Positions 24,498 to 32,355 of a stretch of 64,000 nucleotides of DNA are shown here, one piece after another. The notes under the pieces are model-generated. The model was not told the DNA's origin. It did no database searches and saw only the letters and a list, made by a program, of their open reading frames with translations. The first letter of the stretch is position 1. The number at the start of each line of letters is the position of its first letter. Location of the stretch: assembly GCF_039534915.1 (NCBI RefSeq), contig NZ_BAAAWE010000001.1:1302001-1366000 (forward strand). The letters are read 5' to 3'. The translations under genes and the position numbers were made by a program. This DNA comes from Streptomyces roseofulvus (GTDB lineage: Bacteria; Actinomycetota; Actinomycetes; Streptomycetales; Streptomycetaceae).

Positions 24498-27422
24498 ATG
24501 CCGCTGCTGGAACCGAACCCGCGCGCCCTCCGCCCGGGACGGAAGCGGACCCCGGCTCCCGACCGGGTCCCGGACCTCCAGGCGCGGGGCACCCCGCGGC
24601 GGCTGCGCGAGGACCTCGCGGCGCTGGTCGGGCCGGAGAAGGTGCTCTCGCACGTCTCCGACCTGGTGCGGTACGCCTCCGACGCCAGCCCCTACCGGTT
24701 CCTGCCGCAGGTGGTGGTCGTCGCCGAGGACGTCGACGACGTCTCGGCCGTGCTGTCCTACGCCCACGGCAAGGGCCGCGAGGTCGTCTTCCGGGCCGCC
24801 GGGACCAGCCTCAACGGCCAGGCGCAGGGCGAGGACATCCTCGTCGACGTCCGCCGCCACTGGGTGGGCGTCGAGGTCCTGGACGGCGGCGCCCGCGCCC
24901 GGATCCGCCCCGGCACCACCGTCGTCCGGGCCAACGCGGCCCTCGCCCCGTACGGCCGGGTGCTCGGCCCCGACCCGGCCAGCGCGGTCGCCTGCACCCT
25001 CGGCGGGGTGGTCGCCAACAACGCCTCCGGCATGACCGCCGGCACCACCCGGAACTCCTACCGGACGGTCTCCTCACTGACCTTCGTGCTGCCGAGCGGC
25101 ACCGTCGTCGACACCGCCGACCCGGCCGCCGACGAGGAGCTGGCCCGCGCCGAGCCCCGCCTCTGCGCGGGGCTGCTCGCCCTCAAGGCCGAGATCGAGG
25201 CCGACCCGGAGCTCACGGCCCGGATCCGCGCCAAGTACGAGATCAAGAACACCAACGGCTACCGGCTCGACGCCTTCCTGGACGGCGCCACCCCGGTGCA
25301 GATCCTGCGCGGTCTCATGGTCGGCTCCGAGGGCACCCTCGGCTTCCTCTCCGAGATCGTCTTCGACACCCTCCCGCTCGACCGGCTGGTCTCCACGGCC
25401 CTGCTCTTCTTCCCCTCCCTGCCCGCCGCCGCGGCCGCCGTCCCCCGCTTCAACGAGGCGGGGGCGCTCGCCGTCGAGCTGATGGACGGCAACACCCTGC
25501 GGGCCTCGGTCAGCGTGCCCGGCGTCCCGGCCGACTGGGCGGAGCTGCCCCAGGACACCACGGCGCTGCTCGTCGAGTTCCGGGCCCCGGACGAGCCCGC
25601 GCTCGCCGCGTACGAGCGGGCGGCGGGCGAGGTGCTGGCCGGGCTCGACCTGGTGGCCCCGGTCCCGTCGGTCGACAACGCCTTCACCCGCGACGCCGCC
25701 GTCATCGGCCGCCACTGGAAGGCCCGCAAGGCGTTCGTGACCGCCGTCGGCGGCTCCCGCCCCTCCGGTACGACCCTGATCACCGAGGACTTCGCGGTGC
25801 CGCCGTCCCGGCTCGCCGAGGCGTGCGCGGAACTGCTCGACCTCCAGGCCCGGCACGGCTTCGACGCGGCCGTCGCCGGCCACGCCGCCCACGGCAACCT
25901 GCACTTCCTCCTCGCCTTCGACGCCGCCGACCCGGCCGACGTCGAGCGGTACGCCTCCTTCATGGACGACTTCTGCAAGCTCACCGTCGAACGCTTCGAC
26001 GGCTCCCTCAAGGCCGAACACGCCACCGGGCGCAACATCGCCCCCTTCCTGGAGCTGGAATGGGGACCCAAGGCGACCGACCTGATGTGGCGGACCAAGG
26101 AACTCGTCGACCCGGACGGGCTCCTGGCCCCGCGGATCGTCCTCGACCGCGACCCCCAGGCCCATCTGCGCGGACTGAAGACGATCCCGACCGTCGAGCG
26201 GATCGCCGACCCCTGCATCGAGTGCGGCTTCTGCGAACCGACCTGCCCCAGCCACGACCTGACGACCACCCCGCGCCAGCGGATCGTGCTGCGCCGGGAG
26301 ATGCTGCGGCAGGCCGACGGCTCCCCCGTCGAGCAGCGGCTCCTGGAGGCGTACGGCTACGACGCCGTCGACACCTGCGCCGGCGACTCCACCTGCGCGC
26401 TGGCCTGCCCCGTCGGCATCGACACCGGCGCGCTGATGAAGGACTTCCGGCACGCCCGGCACTCGCCCCGGGAGGAGCGGATCGCCGCCCTCGCCGCCCG
26501 GCACTTCCGCGCCGTGGAGGGCACCGCGCGGCTCGCCGTGGGCGCCGCCGACCGAATGGGCGACGGCTTCCTGGAACGGGTGACCGGCCTGGCCCGCAAG
26601 GCGGTCCGGCCCGACCTCGTGCCGGAGTGGCTGCCCGAGATCCCGGGCGCGGCGGCGCGGCGGCTGCCCCGCACCCACCGCCCGGCTGCCGCCGCCGTCT
26701 ACTACCCGGCCTGCGTCAACCGCATCTTCGGCGACCCCGACGACCTCGACGGCCCCTCCCTGCCCGAGGCCGTCGTCACCGTCTCGGCCCGGGCCGGCCG
26801 GCCCGTGTGGATCCCCGACGACGTCGCCGGCACCTGCTGCGCCACCATCTGGCACTCCAAGGGGTACCGGGAGGGCAACGAGGTGATGGCCAACCGGATC
26901 GTCGAGGCCGCCTGGGGCTGGACCGCGGGCGGCCGGCTCCCGCTGGTCGTGGACGCCTCCTCGTGCACCCTCGGCATCGCCCACGAGGTCGTCCCCCACC
27001 TCACCGACGACAACCGCGCGCTGCACGCCGAACTGACCGTCGTGGACTCCCTGGTGTGGGCCGCCGACGAACTCCTCCCCCGGCTGGAGGCCCGCCGCCG
27101 GGTCGGCTCGGCGGTGGTGCACCCCACCTGCTCGATGCGGCACCTCGGCGACGCGGACCGGCTCACCGAGATCGCGGCGTTCTGCGCCGAGGAGGTCGTC
27201 GTGCCGGTCGACGCCGGCTGCTGCGCCTTCGCCGGCGACCGGGGCATGCTCCACCCCGAACTGACCGCCTCCGCCACCGCCCGGGAGGCCGCGGAGGTCA
27301 CCGCCCGTCCCTTCGACGCCCACCTCTCCGCCAACCGGATGTGCGAGATCGGCATGGACCGCGCCACCGGCCGCCGCTACGCCTCCGCCCTCCTCGCTCT
27401 GGAACGGGCCACCCGCCCCTGA
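24498..27422 (+). CDS. FAD-linked dehydrogenase with fused Fe-S domain (Dld/YdiJ type)
   Basis: A 974-residue fusion. The N-terminal half is a PCMH-type FAD oxidase: RAAGTSLNGQAQGEDILVD, CTLGGVVANNASGM, GSEGTLGFLSEI, and AGHAAHGNLHFLLA in the cap domain. Two 4Fe-4S motifs follow (CIECGFCEPTCPS near 573, CAGDSTCALACPV near 627). Last comes a GlpC-type CCG domain (CCATIW near 780, CCAFAGDRG near 908). Such enzymes oxidise D-lactate, D-2-hydroxyglutarate or similar 2-hydroxyacids and pass electrons to the respiratory chain. ATG 24498 follows AGGGGAG. The exact substrate cannot be read. Confidence 0.88.
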   Translation: MPLLEPNPRALRPGRKRTPAPDRVPDLQARGTPRRLREDLAALVGPEKVLSHVSDLVRYASDASPYRFLPQVVVVAEDVDDVSAVLSYAHGKGREVVFRAAGTSLNGQAQGEDILVDVRRHWVGVEVLDGGARARIRPGTTVVRANAALAPYGRVLGPDPASAVACTLGGVVANNASGMTAGTTRNSYRTVSSLTFVLPSGTVVDTADPAADEELARAEPRLCAGLLALKAEIEADPELTARIRAKYEIKNTNGYRLDAFLDGATPVQILRGLMVGSEGTLGFLSEIVFDTLPLDRLVSTALLFFPSLPAAAAAVPRFNEAGALAVELMDGNTLRASVSVPGVPADWAELPQDTTALLVEFRAPDEPALAAYERAAGEVLAGLDLVAPVPSVDNAFTRDAAVIGRHWKARKAFVTAVGGSRPSGTTLITEDFAVPPSRLAEACAELLDLQARHGFDAAVAGHAAHGNLHFLLAFDAADPADVERYASFMDDFCKLTVERFDGSLKAEHATGRNIAPFLELEWGPKATDLMWRTKELVDPDGLLAPRIVLDRDPQAHLRGLKTIPTVERIADPCIECGFCEPTCPSHDLTTTPRQRIVLRREMLRQADGSPVEQRLLEAYGYDAVDTCAGDSTCALACPVGIDTGALMKDFRHARHSPREERIAALAARHFRAVEGTARLAVGAADRMGDGFLERVTGLARKAVRPDLVPEWLPEIPGAAARRLPRTHRPAAAAVYYPACVNRIFGDPDDLDGPSLPEAVVTVSARAGRPVWIPDDVAGTCCATIWHSKGYREGNEVMANRIVEAAWGWTAGGRLPLVVDASSCTLGIAHEVVPHLTDDNRALHAELTVVDSLVWAADELLPRLEARRRVGSAVVHPTCSMRHLGDADRLTEIAAFCAEEVVVPVDAGCCAFAGDRGMLHPELTASATAREAAEVTARPFDAHLSANRMCEIGMDRATGRRYASALLALERATRP

Positions 27423-27445
27423 CCCCTTCCGCTGTCCGGAAACCG

Positions 27446-27481
27446 CACCCCCCGACGGGTGAACCACCCGTCGGGGGGGTG
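27446..27481 (+). terminator. Terminator hairpin after the FAD/Fe-S dehydrogenase
   Basis: CACCCCCCGACGGGT (27446-27460), loop GAACC, then ACCCGTCGGGGGGGTG (27466-27481): a 15-bp stem with a one-base bulge, 24 bases past the stop. The remaining 240 bases up to 27720 hold no recognisable gene; presumably the promoter of the next operon lies there. Confidence 0.8.
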
Positions 27482-27720
27482 CGCGCGTCGGGAACCCCGC
27501 ACAGGGCGCCCGACAGGCGCCGTACGCCCGCCGCGCGGCCGGACGCGTACCGCCGCAGCCGGAAAAGCCGTTGCCGCCCGACGCGGCCGGGGGTCAACCT
27601 GGCACGGATCCCGCACCTCGGGGTCCGTACCCATGGGGTCCCTCACCGGGACCCCGGCCGAGCCACGCCCGCGTGCGCCCGGCTCCCCCCTGTCCGCCCC
27701 CGAGCATCCCTGGGGACGTC

Positions 27721-29520
27721 ATGCAGATCCATCAACTCCCCTACGCCGACCCGGGGGTGCCCGACGTCCGGTCGGGCTCCCGGTTCCTGATCTGGCTCGC
27801 GCGGATGCAGCTCGGCGGTCAGGTGCGGTCGCTGCTGTGGGGGCTGCTGCTCCAGCTGTGCATCGCCGGGCTGCCGGTCGGCGTCGGCCTCGCCGTGCAG
27901 GCGGTCGTCGACCGGGACGGCGGCGGGCTCGCGCTCGGCTGCGGGGGGGTCGCGGTGCTCGGCGCCGGGATCGCCGTCGGCGACACGATGCTGCACCGCA
28001 CCGCCGTCACCAACTGGATCACCGCCGCCGCGCGGGTCCAGCAGCTGCTGGCCCGCAGGACCGCCGAACTCGGCTCGCTGCTGACCCGGCGGGTCGCCGC
28101 CGGAGAGGTCGTCGCCGTCTCCACGGGCGACGTCGAGAAGATCGGCTGGTTCGTGGAGGCGTTCTCCCGCTTCGCCGCCGCCGTCCTCACCCTGCTGGTC
28201 GTCTGCGTCGGCCTGGTCGCGTACGAGCCGGCGCTCGGCGTCGTCGTCGCGGTCGGCGTCCCGGCGCTCGCCCTCGCGGCGCTGCCGCTGCTGCCGCGGG
28301 CGACCCGGCGGGCCGACGAGCAGCGCGAGAAGGCCGGCAAGGCCACCGAACTCGCCTCCGACACGGTCGCCGGACTGCGCGTGCTGCGCGGCATCGGCGG
28401 CGAGGAGCTGTTCCTCGGCCGCTACCGGGCCGCCTCCCAGGAGGTCCGCCGGGCGGCCGTGCGCAGTGCCCGCATGTGGGCGCTGATCGCCGCCGTCCAG
28501 GTGCTCCTTCCGGGGCTGCTGCTCATCGCCGTGGTGGTGTACGGGGCGGGCCTCGCGCTCGACGGCCGCATCTCGGTCGGCGCGCTGGTCACGGTCTACG
28601 GCGCGGTCGCGCTCACCCACCATCCGCTGCGGAACGTGGAGGAGATCGCCATGGCGTACGCCTTCTCCCGGCCGTCGGCGAAGCGCGCGGCCCGCGTGCT
28701 CGCGCTGACCCGGGTGACCGAGCCGGCCGGGGACGCCCCGGACCGGAGGGCGTCCGGCGACCTGTACGACCCGGTGACCGGGCTCATCGCCCCCGCCGGG
28801 CTGCTGACCGCCGTGGTGTGCGGCGACCCGGACACGGCCGGACGGCTCGCGGACCGGCTCGGCGGGCACCCGGCCGAGCCGGACGACGACCACGTCTCCG
28901 TACGGCTCGGCGGGGTGCCGCTGGACGAGCTGTCGCTGGACGCGGCGCGGACGGCCGTCCTCGTCCAGGACAAGGAGCCGGTGCTGCTGTCGGGCACCCT
29001 CCACGAGCTGCTCGACGTGCCGTCGTCCGGCGCGGTCCGCGCGGCGGACGCGCTCGCCGCCGCCCAGTGCGGGGACGTGCTCGACGCGCTCGCGCAGGCG
29101 TCGGTGGACGCCGGCGGCGACCCGATGCGGACCCGGATCACCGAGCGGGGCCGCTCGCTCTCCGGGGGCCAGCGCCAGCGCCTCGCGCTCGCCCGGTCCC
29201 TGGTGACCGACCCGGAGGTGCTGGTCCTCGACGAGCCGACCTCGGCGGTCGACTCGCACACCGAGGCCCGGGTCGCGGCCGGCGTGCGCAAGCTGCGCGC
29301 GGGCGCGACCACCGTCGTCCTCGCCTCGTCGCCGCTGCTCCTCGACCTGGCCGACCGGGTGGTCCTGCTCCACGAGGGCCGGGCCGTCGCCCACGGCACC
29401 CACCGCGAGCTGCTGGCGGACGAACCGCGCTACCGGGCGGTCGTCACCCGGGAGACGGACGACGAGCTCGCCGCGGCGACGGCCGCCGGACACGAAGCAC
29501 GGGAAGGGGAAACCGCATGA
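27721..29520 (+). CDS. ABC exporter half, degenerate Walker A
   Basis: A 599-residue six-helix exporter subunit with a C-terminal ATPase. The signature (SLSGGQRQRLALARSLV, about 479) and Walker B (VLVLDEPTSAVD) are intact. The Walker A position reads VVCGDPDTAGRLADRL (about 366), lacking the GKS/T lysine, and the H-loop reads ASSPLLLD with no His. It therefore cannot bind or hydrolyse ATP in the normal way but can supply LSGGQ to its partner. ATG 27721 gives a sensible length. It overlaps the next gene (ATGA), forming an obligate pair. Confidence 0.9.
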   Translation: MQIHQLPYADPGVPDVRSGSRFLIWLARMQLGGQVRSLLWGLLLQLCIAGLPVGVGLAVQAVVDRDGGGLALGCGGVAVLGAGIAVGDTMLHRTAVTNWITAAARVQQLLARRTAELGSLLTRRVAAGEVVAVSTGDVEKIGWFVEAFSRFAAAVLTLLVVCVGLVAYEPALGVVVAVGVPALALAALPLLPRATRRADEQREKAGKATELASDTVAGLRVLRGIGGEELFLGRYRAASQEVRRAAVRSARMWALIAAVQVLLPGLLLIAVVVYGAGLALDGRISVGALVTVYGAVALTHHPLRNVEEIAMAYAFSRPSAKRAARVLALTRVTEPAGDAPDRRASGDLYDPVTGLIAPAGLLTAVVCGDPDTAGRLADRLGGHPAEPDDDHVSVRLGGVPLDELSLDAARTAVLVQDKEPVLLSGTLHELLDVPSSGAVRAADALAAAQCGDVLDALAQASVDAGGDPMRTRITERGRSLSGGQRQRLALARSLVTDPEVLVLDEPTSAVDSHTEARVAAGVRKLRAGATTVVLASSPLLLDLADRVVLLHEGRAVAHGTHRELLADEPRYRAVVTRETDDELAAATAAGHEAREGETA

Positions 29521-31298
29521 TCGGCCTGGCGCCGCCCGCGTACGACCCGGCGGCCCCCACGACCGCCACCACCCTGCCCGTCGCCGCCGGCGCGACCGTG
29601 CGGGCCTACGTCGCCGGACTGCTGCGCCGGCACCGCACGGCGTTCGCGCTGCTCGTCGGCGTGAACGCGGTCGCCGTGACCTCGTCGATGGCGGGGCCGT
29701 ACGTCCTCGGGCAGGTGGTGAACCGCCTCGCCGACGGCGCCCGGGAGCTCCACCTGGGGCGCGCGGTGGCGGTGTTCGCCCTGGCGCTGGTGGTGCAGAC
29801 GGTGTTCGTGCGGCTGGTCCGGCTGCGCGGGGCGATGCTCGGCGAGGAGATGCTGGCCGACCTGAGGGAGGACTTCCTGGTCCGCGCGGTCGGCCTGCCG
29901 CCGGGCGTCCTGGAACGGGCGGGCACCGGCGACCTGCTCTCCCGCATCACCACCGACGTGGACCGGCTGGCCAACGCGATGCGGGAGGCCGTGCCGCAAC
30001 TCGTCATCGGCGTGGTGTGGGCCGGGCTGCTGGTCGGCGGGCTCGCCGTCACGGCGCCGCCGCTCGCCCTGGCCGTGGTGATCGCCGCGCCGCTGCTGAT
30101 CGCCGGCTGCCGCTGGTACTTCCGGCGGGCGCCCTCGGCCTACCGTTCCGAGGCCGCCGGGTACGCGGCGGTGGCGGCCGCGCTCGCCGAGACCGTCGAC
30201 GCGGGCCGCACGGTCGAGGCGCACCGGCTCGGCGCGCGCCGGGTGGCGCTCTCCGACCGGCGGATCCACGAGTGGACGCGGTGGGAGCGGTACACGCTCT
30301 ATCTGCGGGCGGTGCTCTTCCCGATCGTCAACCTGACGCACACGGCGGTGCTCTGCGGGGTCCTCGCCATCGGCGGGTTCTGCGTCCTGCGCGGCTGGAT
30401 GGACGTCGGGCAGCTGACGACGGGCGCGCTGCTGGCGCAGATGCTGGTGGACCCGGTCGGGATCGTGCTGCGCTGGTACGACGAGCTCCAGGTGGCGCAG
30501 GTGTCGCTGGCCCGGCTGGTGGGCGTGCGGGACATCGAGCCCGAGCCCGGCGACGGGTCGGTGCGGCCCGACGGGCGGGACGTCGAGGCGGCCGGGGTGC
30601 GCTTCGGGTACCGGGAGGGCGTGGACGTGCTGCACGACGTGTCGCTCGCGGTGGCGCCGGGCACGCGGCTCGCCCTGGTCGGCCCGTCCGGGGCGGGCAA
30701 GTCGACGCTGGGCCGGCTCCTCGCGGGGATCTACGGTCCGCGTGCCGGGGCGGTCACGCTCGGCGGGGCCGAGCTGGCCCGGATGCCGGCCGAGCGGGTC
30801 CGCGAGCACGTGGCGCTGGTCAACCAGGAGCACCACGTCTTCGTCGGCACCCTCCGCGACAACCTGCTGCTGGCCCGGCCGGGGGCCGGGGACCCGGAGC
30901 TGTGGTCGGCGCTGGCGGCGGTGGACGCGGAGGGCTGGGCGCGCGGGCTCGACGCGGGCCTGGACACCGAGGTCGGCTCCGGCGGCCGGGCGCTGACCCC
31001 GGCGCAGGCCCAGCAGATCGCGCTGGCCCGGCTGGTCCTGGCCGATCCGCACACGCTGGTGCTGGACGAGGCGACCTCGCTGCTCGACCCGCGGGCGGCC
31101 CGTCATCTGGAGCGCTCGCTCGGCCGGGTCCTGGACGGGCGGACGGTGGTGGCGATCGCCCACCGGCTGCACACCGCCCATGACGCCGACCTGATCGCGG
31201 TGGTCGAGGACGGCCGGATCAGCGAGCTGGGCAGTCACCACGAGCTGGTCGCCGCCGACGGCGCGTACGCGGCGCTGTGGCGCTCCTGGCACGGCTAG
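29517..31298 (+). CDS. ABC exporter half, catalytic partner with degenerate signature
   Basis: A 593-residue six-helix exporter subunit. Walker A GPSGAGKST (about 389-397), Walker B TLVLDEATSLLD and H-loop AIAHRLHT are intact, while the signature is LTPAQAQQIALARLVL instead of LSGGQ (about 492). It complements the first subunit: its Walker A faces the partner's LSGGQ to make one working ATP site, while the other site is doubly degenerate. Substrate unknown. The start overlaps the upstream stop by 4 bp. A strong terminator follows. Confidence 0.9.
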   Translation: MIGLAPPAYDPAAPTTATTLPVAAGATVRAYVAGLLRRHRTAFALLVGVNAVAVTSSMAGPYVLGQVVNRLADGARELHLGRAVAVFALALVVQTVFVRLVRLRGAMLGEEMLADLREDFLVRAVGLPPGVLERAGTGDLLSRITTDVDRLANAMREAVPQLVIGVVWAGLLVGGLAVTAPPLALAVVIAAPLLIAGCRWYFRRAPSAYRSEAAGYAAVAAALAETVDAGRTVEAHRLGARRVALSDRRIHEWTRWERYTLYLRAVLFPIVNLTHTAVLCGVLAIGGFCVLRGWMDVGQLTTGALLAQMLVDPVGIVLRWYDELQVAQVSLARLVGVRDIEPEPGDGSVRPDGRDVEAAGVRFGYREGVDVLHDVSLAVAPGTRLALVGPSGAGKSTLGRLLAGIYGPRAGAVTLGGAELARMPAERVREHVALVNQEHHVFVGTLRDNLLLARPGAGDPELWSALAAVDAEGWARGLDAGLDTEVGSGGRALTPAQAQQIALARLVLADPHTLVLDEATSLLDPRAARHLERSLGRVLDGRTVVAIAHRLHTAHDADLIAVVEDGRISELGSHHELVAADGAYAALWRSWHG

Positions 31299-31315
31299 GG
31301 AGCGGGAGAACGCCC

Positions 31316-31352
31316 AGAGGGGCCGCACCGAAGTGTCCGGTGCGGCCCCTCT
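31316..31352 (+). terminator. Terminator hairpin after the ABC exporter pair
   Basis: AGAGGGGCCGCACCG, a 7-base loop, CGGTGCGGCCCCTCT: a perfect 15-bp stem starting 18 bases after the stop, followed by GTACGG. Confidence 0.85.
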
Positions 31353-31367
31353 GTACGGAGGACCGGG

Positions 31368-31434
31368 CTAGGCCGTCTCTTCTGGATCAGGCCAGACGCC
31401 GCCAGCCCGGCACGATCCGAAAGAGCCGGCCTCA
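31368..31434. mobile_element. Short palindromic (MITE-like) element, copy A
   Basis: It begins CTAG then GCCGTCTCTTCTGGATCAGG and ends with the inverted counterpart GATCCGAAAGAGCCGGCCT, about 66 bp. The ends match those of the 193-bp element at 56077-56269, and its inner part (AGACGCCGCCAGCCCGGCA) matches only that element's right arm, so it is an internally deleted relative. The right end has CTCAG instead of CTAG. It coincides with the stop codon of the minus-strand DUF457 gene. Confidence 0.75.
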
Positions 31435-32223
31435 GAGGAAGCCGAGGGCGGAGGCTCCGCCGACGCCGCCGAGCACCATGAAGGCCGGCATGAGGACCTT
31501 CAGCTCCACCCAGCTGCCGGCCCGGAAGCGCATGCCCTTCGGCGGGCCGATCGGGTACCAGCGCTTGCGGGCGATGGGGATGGGCCAGAGGATCGGGCAG
31601 CCGGAGACGGTGAGCGCGTCGCCGATGTCGTGGACGAGGGCGCCGAGGACGATCGGGAGGCCCAGCCACAGGTACTCCTGGCCGGGGCCGGTGAAGAGCC
31701 AGTCCGAGCCGTTGCCCGGCTGGTCGAGGACGCCGGCGAGGATCCAGGCGCTGGTGGCGCCGAGCAGCCAGACCAGCACGTCGCTGGACATCCGGGCGGC
31801 CCGCCACAGCAGGCCCTCGACGGCGAGCACGAGGTGGACGAAGAGGATGGCGAGGACGGCCCACCGGCCTCCGGTGACGGCCGCGGCCGAGCAGCCGCCC
31901 CCGATCAGGACGGCCCACAGCCAGGTGTGGGTGAGTGTCCGGTGGCCGCCGGAGCGGCGCGGGTCCTGGGGGCTGCGGGTCGCCTTGTAGACGGCGTACG
32001 AGAGCTTGTCGACGATCTCGCACAGGCCCCGGGAGACGGGGCCGAAGGCGCGCGAGATGGTGGCCGACTTGTGGTCCAGGTCGGGGGCGAGGGCCGCGCC
32101 CGCGCACAGCAGGGCGCCGGCGAGCAGCACCGGCCAGGGCATCGGGTGGTCGAAGGCGGCCGCGGCGGCTCCCACGCCCAGCCAGGCCGCCGCTCCGGAC
32201 AGCGAGTGCGCCGGTCCCATCAT
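31432..32223 (-). CDS. DUF457 metal-dependent hydrolase family membrane protein
   Basis: A 263-residue YdjM/DUF457 protein. The conserved N-terminus M-G-P-A-H-S-L-S-G, the metal-ligand motif ALAPDLDHKSATISRAFG, GGHRTLTHTWLWAVL, and the later LVHDIGDALTVSGCP are all present. About six hydrophobic helices. Such proteins bind divalent metal at H/D residues; their biochemical role is unknown. ATG 32223 or 32220 (two tandem Met codons). Its stop lies in the palindromic element, and it is divergent from the helicase gene. Confidence 0.88.
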   Translation of the reverse strand: MMGPAHSLSGAAAWLGVGAAAAAFDHPMPWPVLLAGALLCAGAALAPDLDHKSATISRAFGPVSRGLCEIVDKLSYAVYKATRSPQDPRRSGGHRTLTHTWLWAVLIGGGCSAAAVTGGRWAVLAILFVHLVLAVEGLLWRAARMSSDVLVWLLGATSAWILAGVLDQPGNGSDWLFTGPGQEYLWLGLPIVLGALVHDIGDALTVSGCPILWPIPIARKRWYPIGPPKGMRFRAGSWVELKVLMPAFMVLGGVGGASALGFL

Positions 32224-32355
32224 GGTCGGTGTCGCCCCGTTTCTCCCCTGCCGGCGCCGAGTTGACGACCGGTCGACGGAGCAGCCTATCGGTCGTGATC
32301 TTCACGTTCGACGGCCGGTTCCCTCATCCGGGCGGAATGCAGGCAAGATGGGGAC

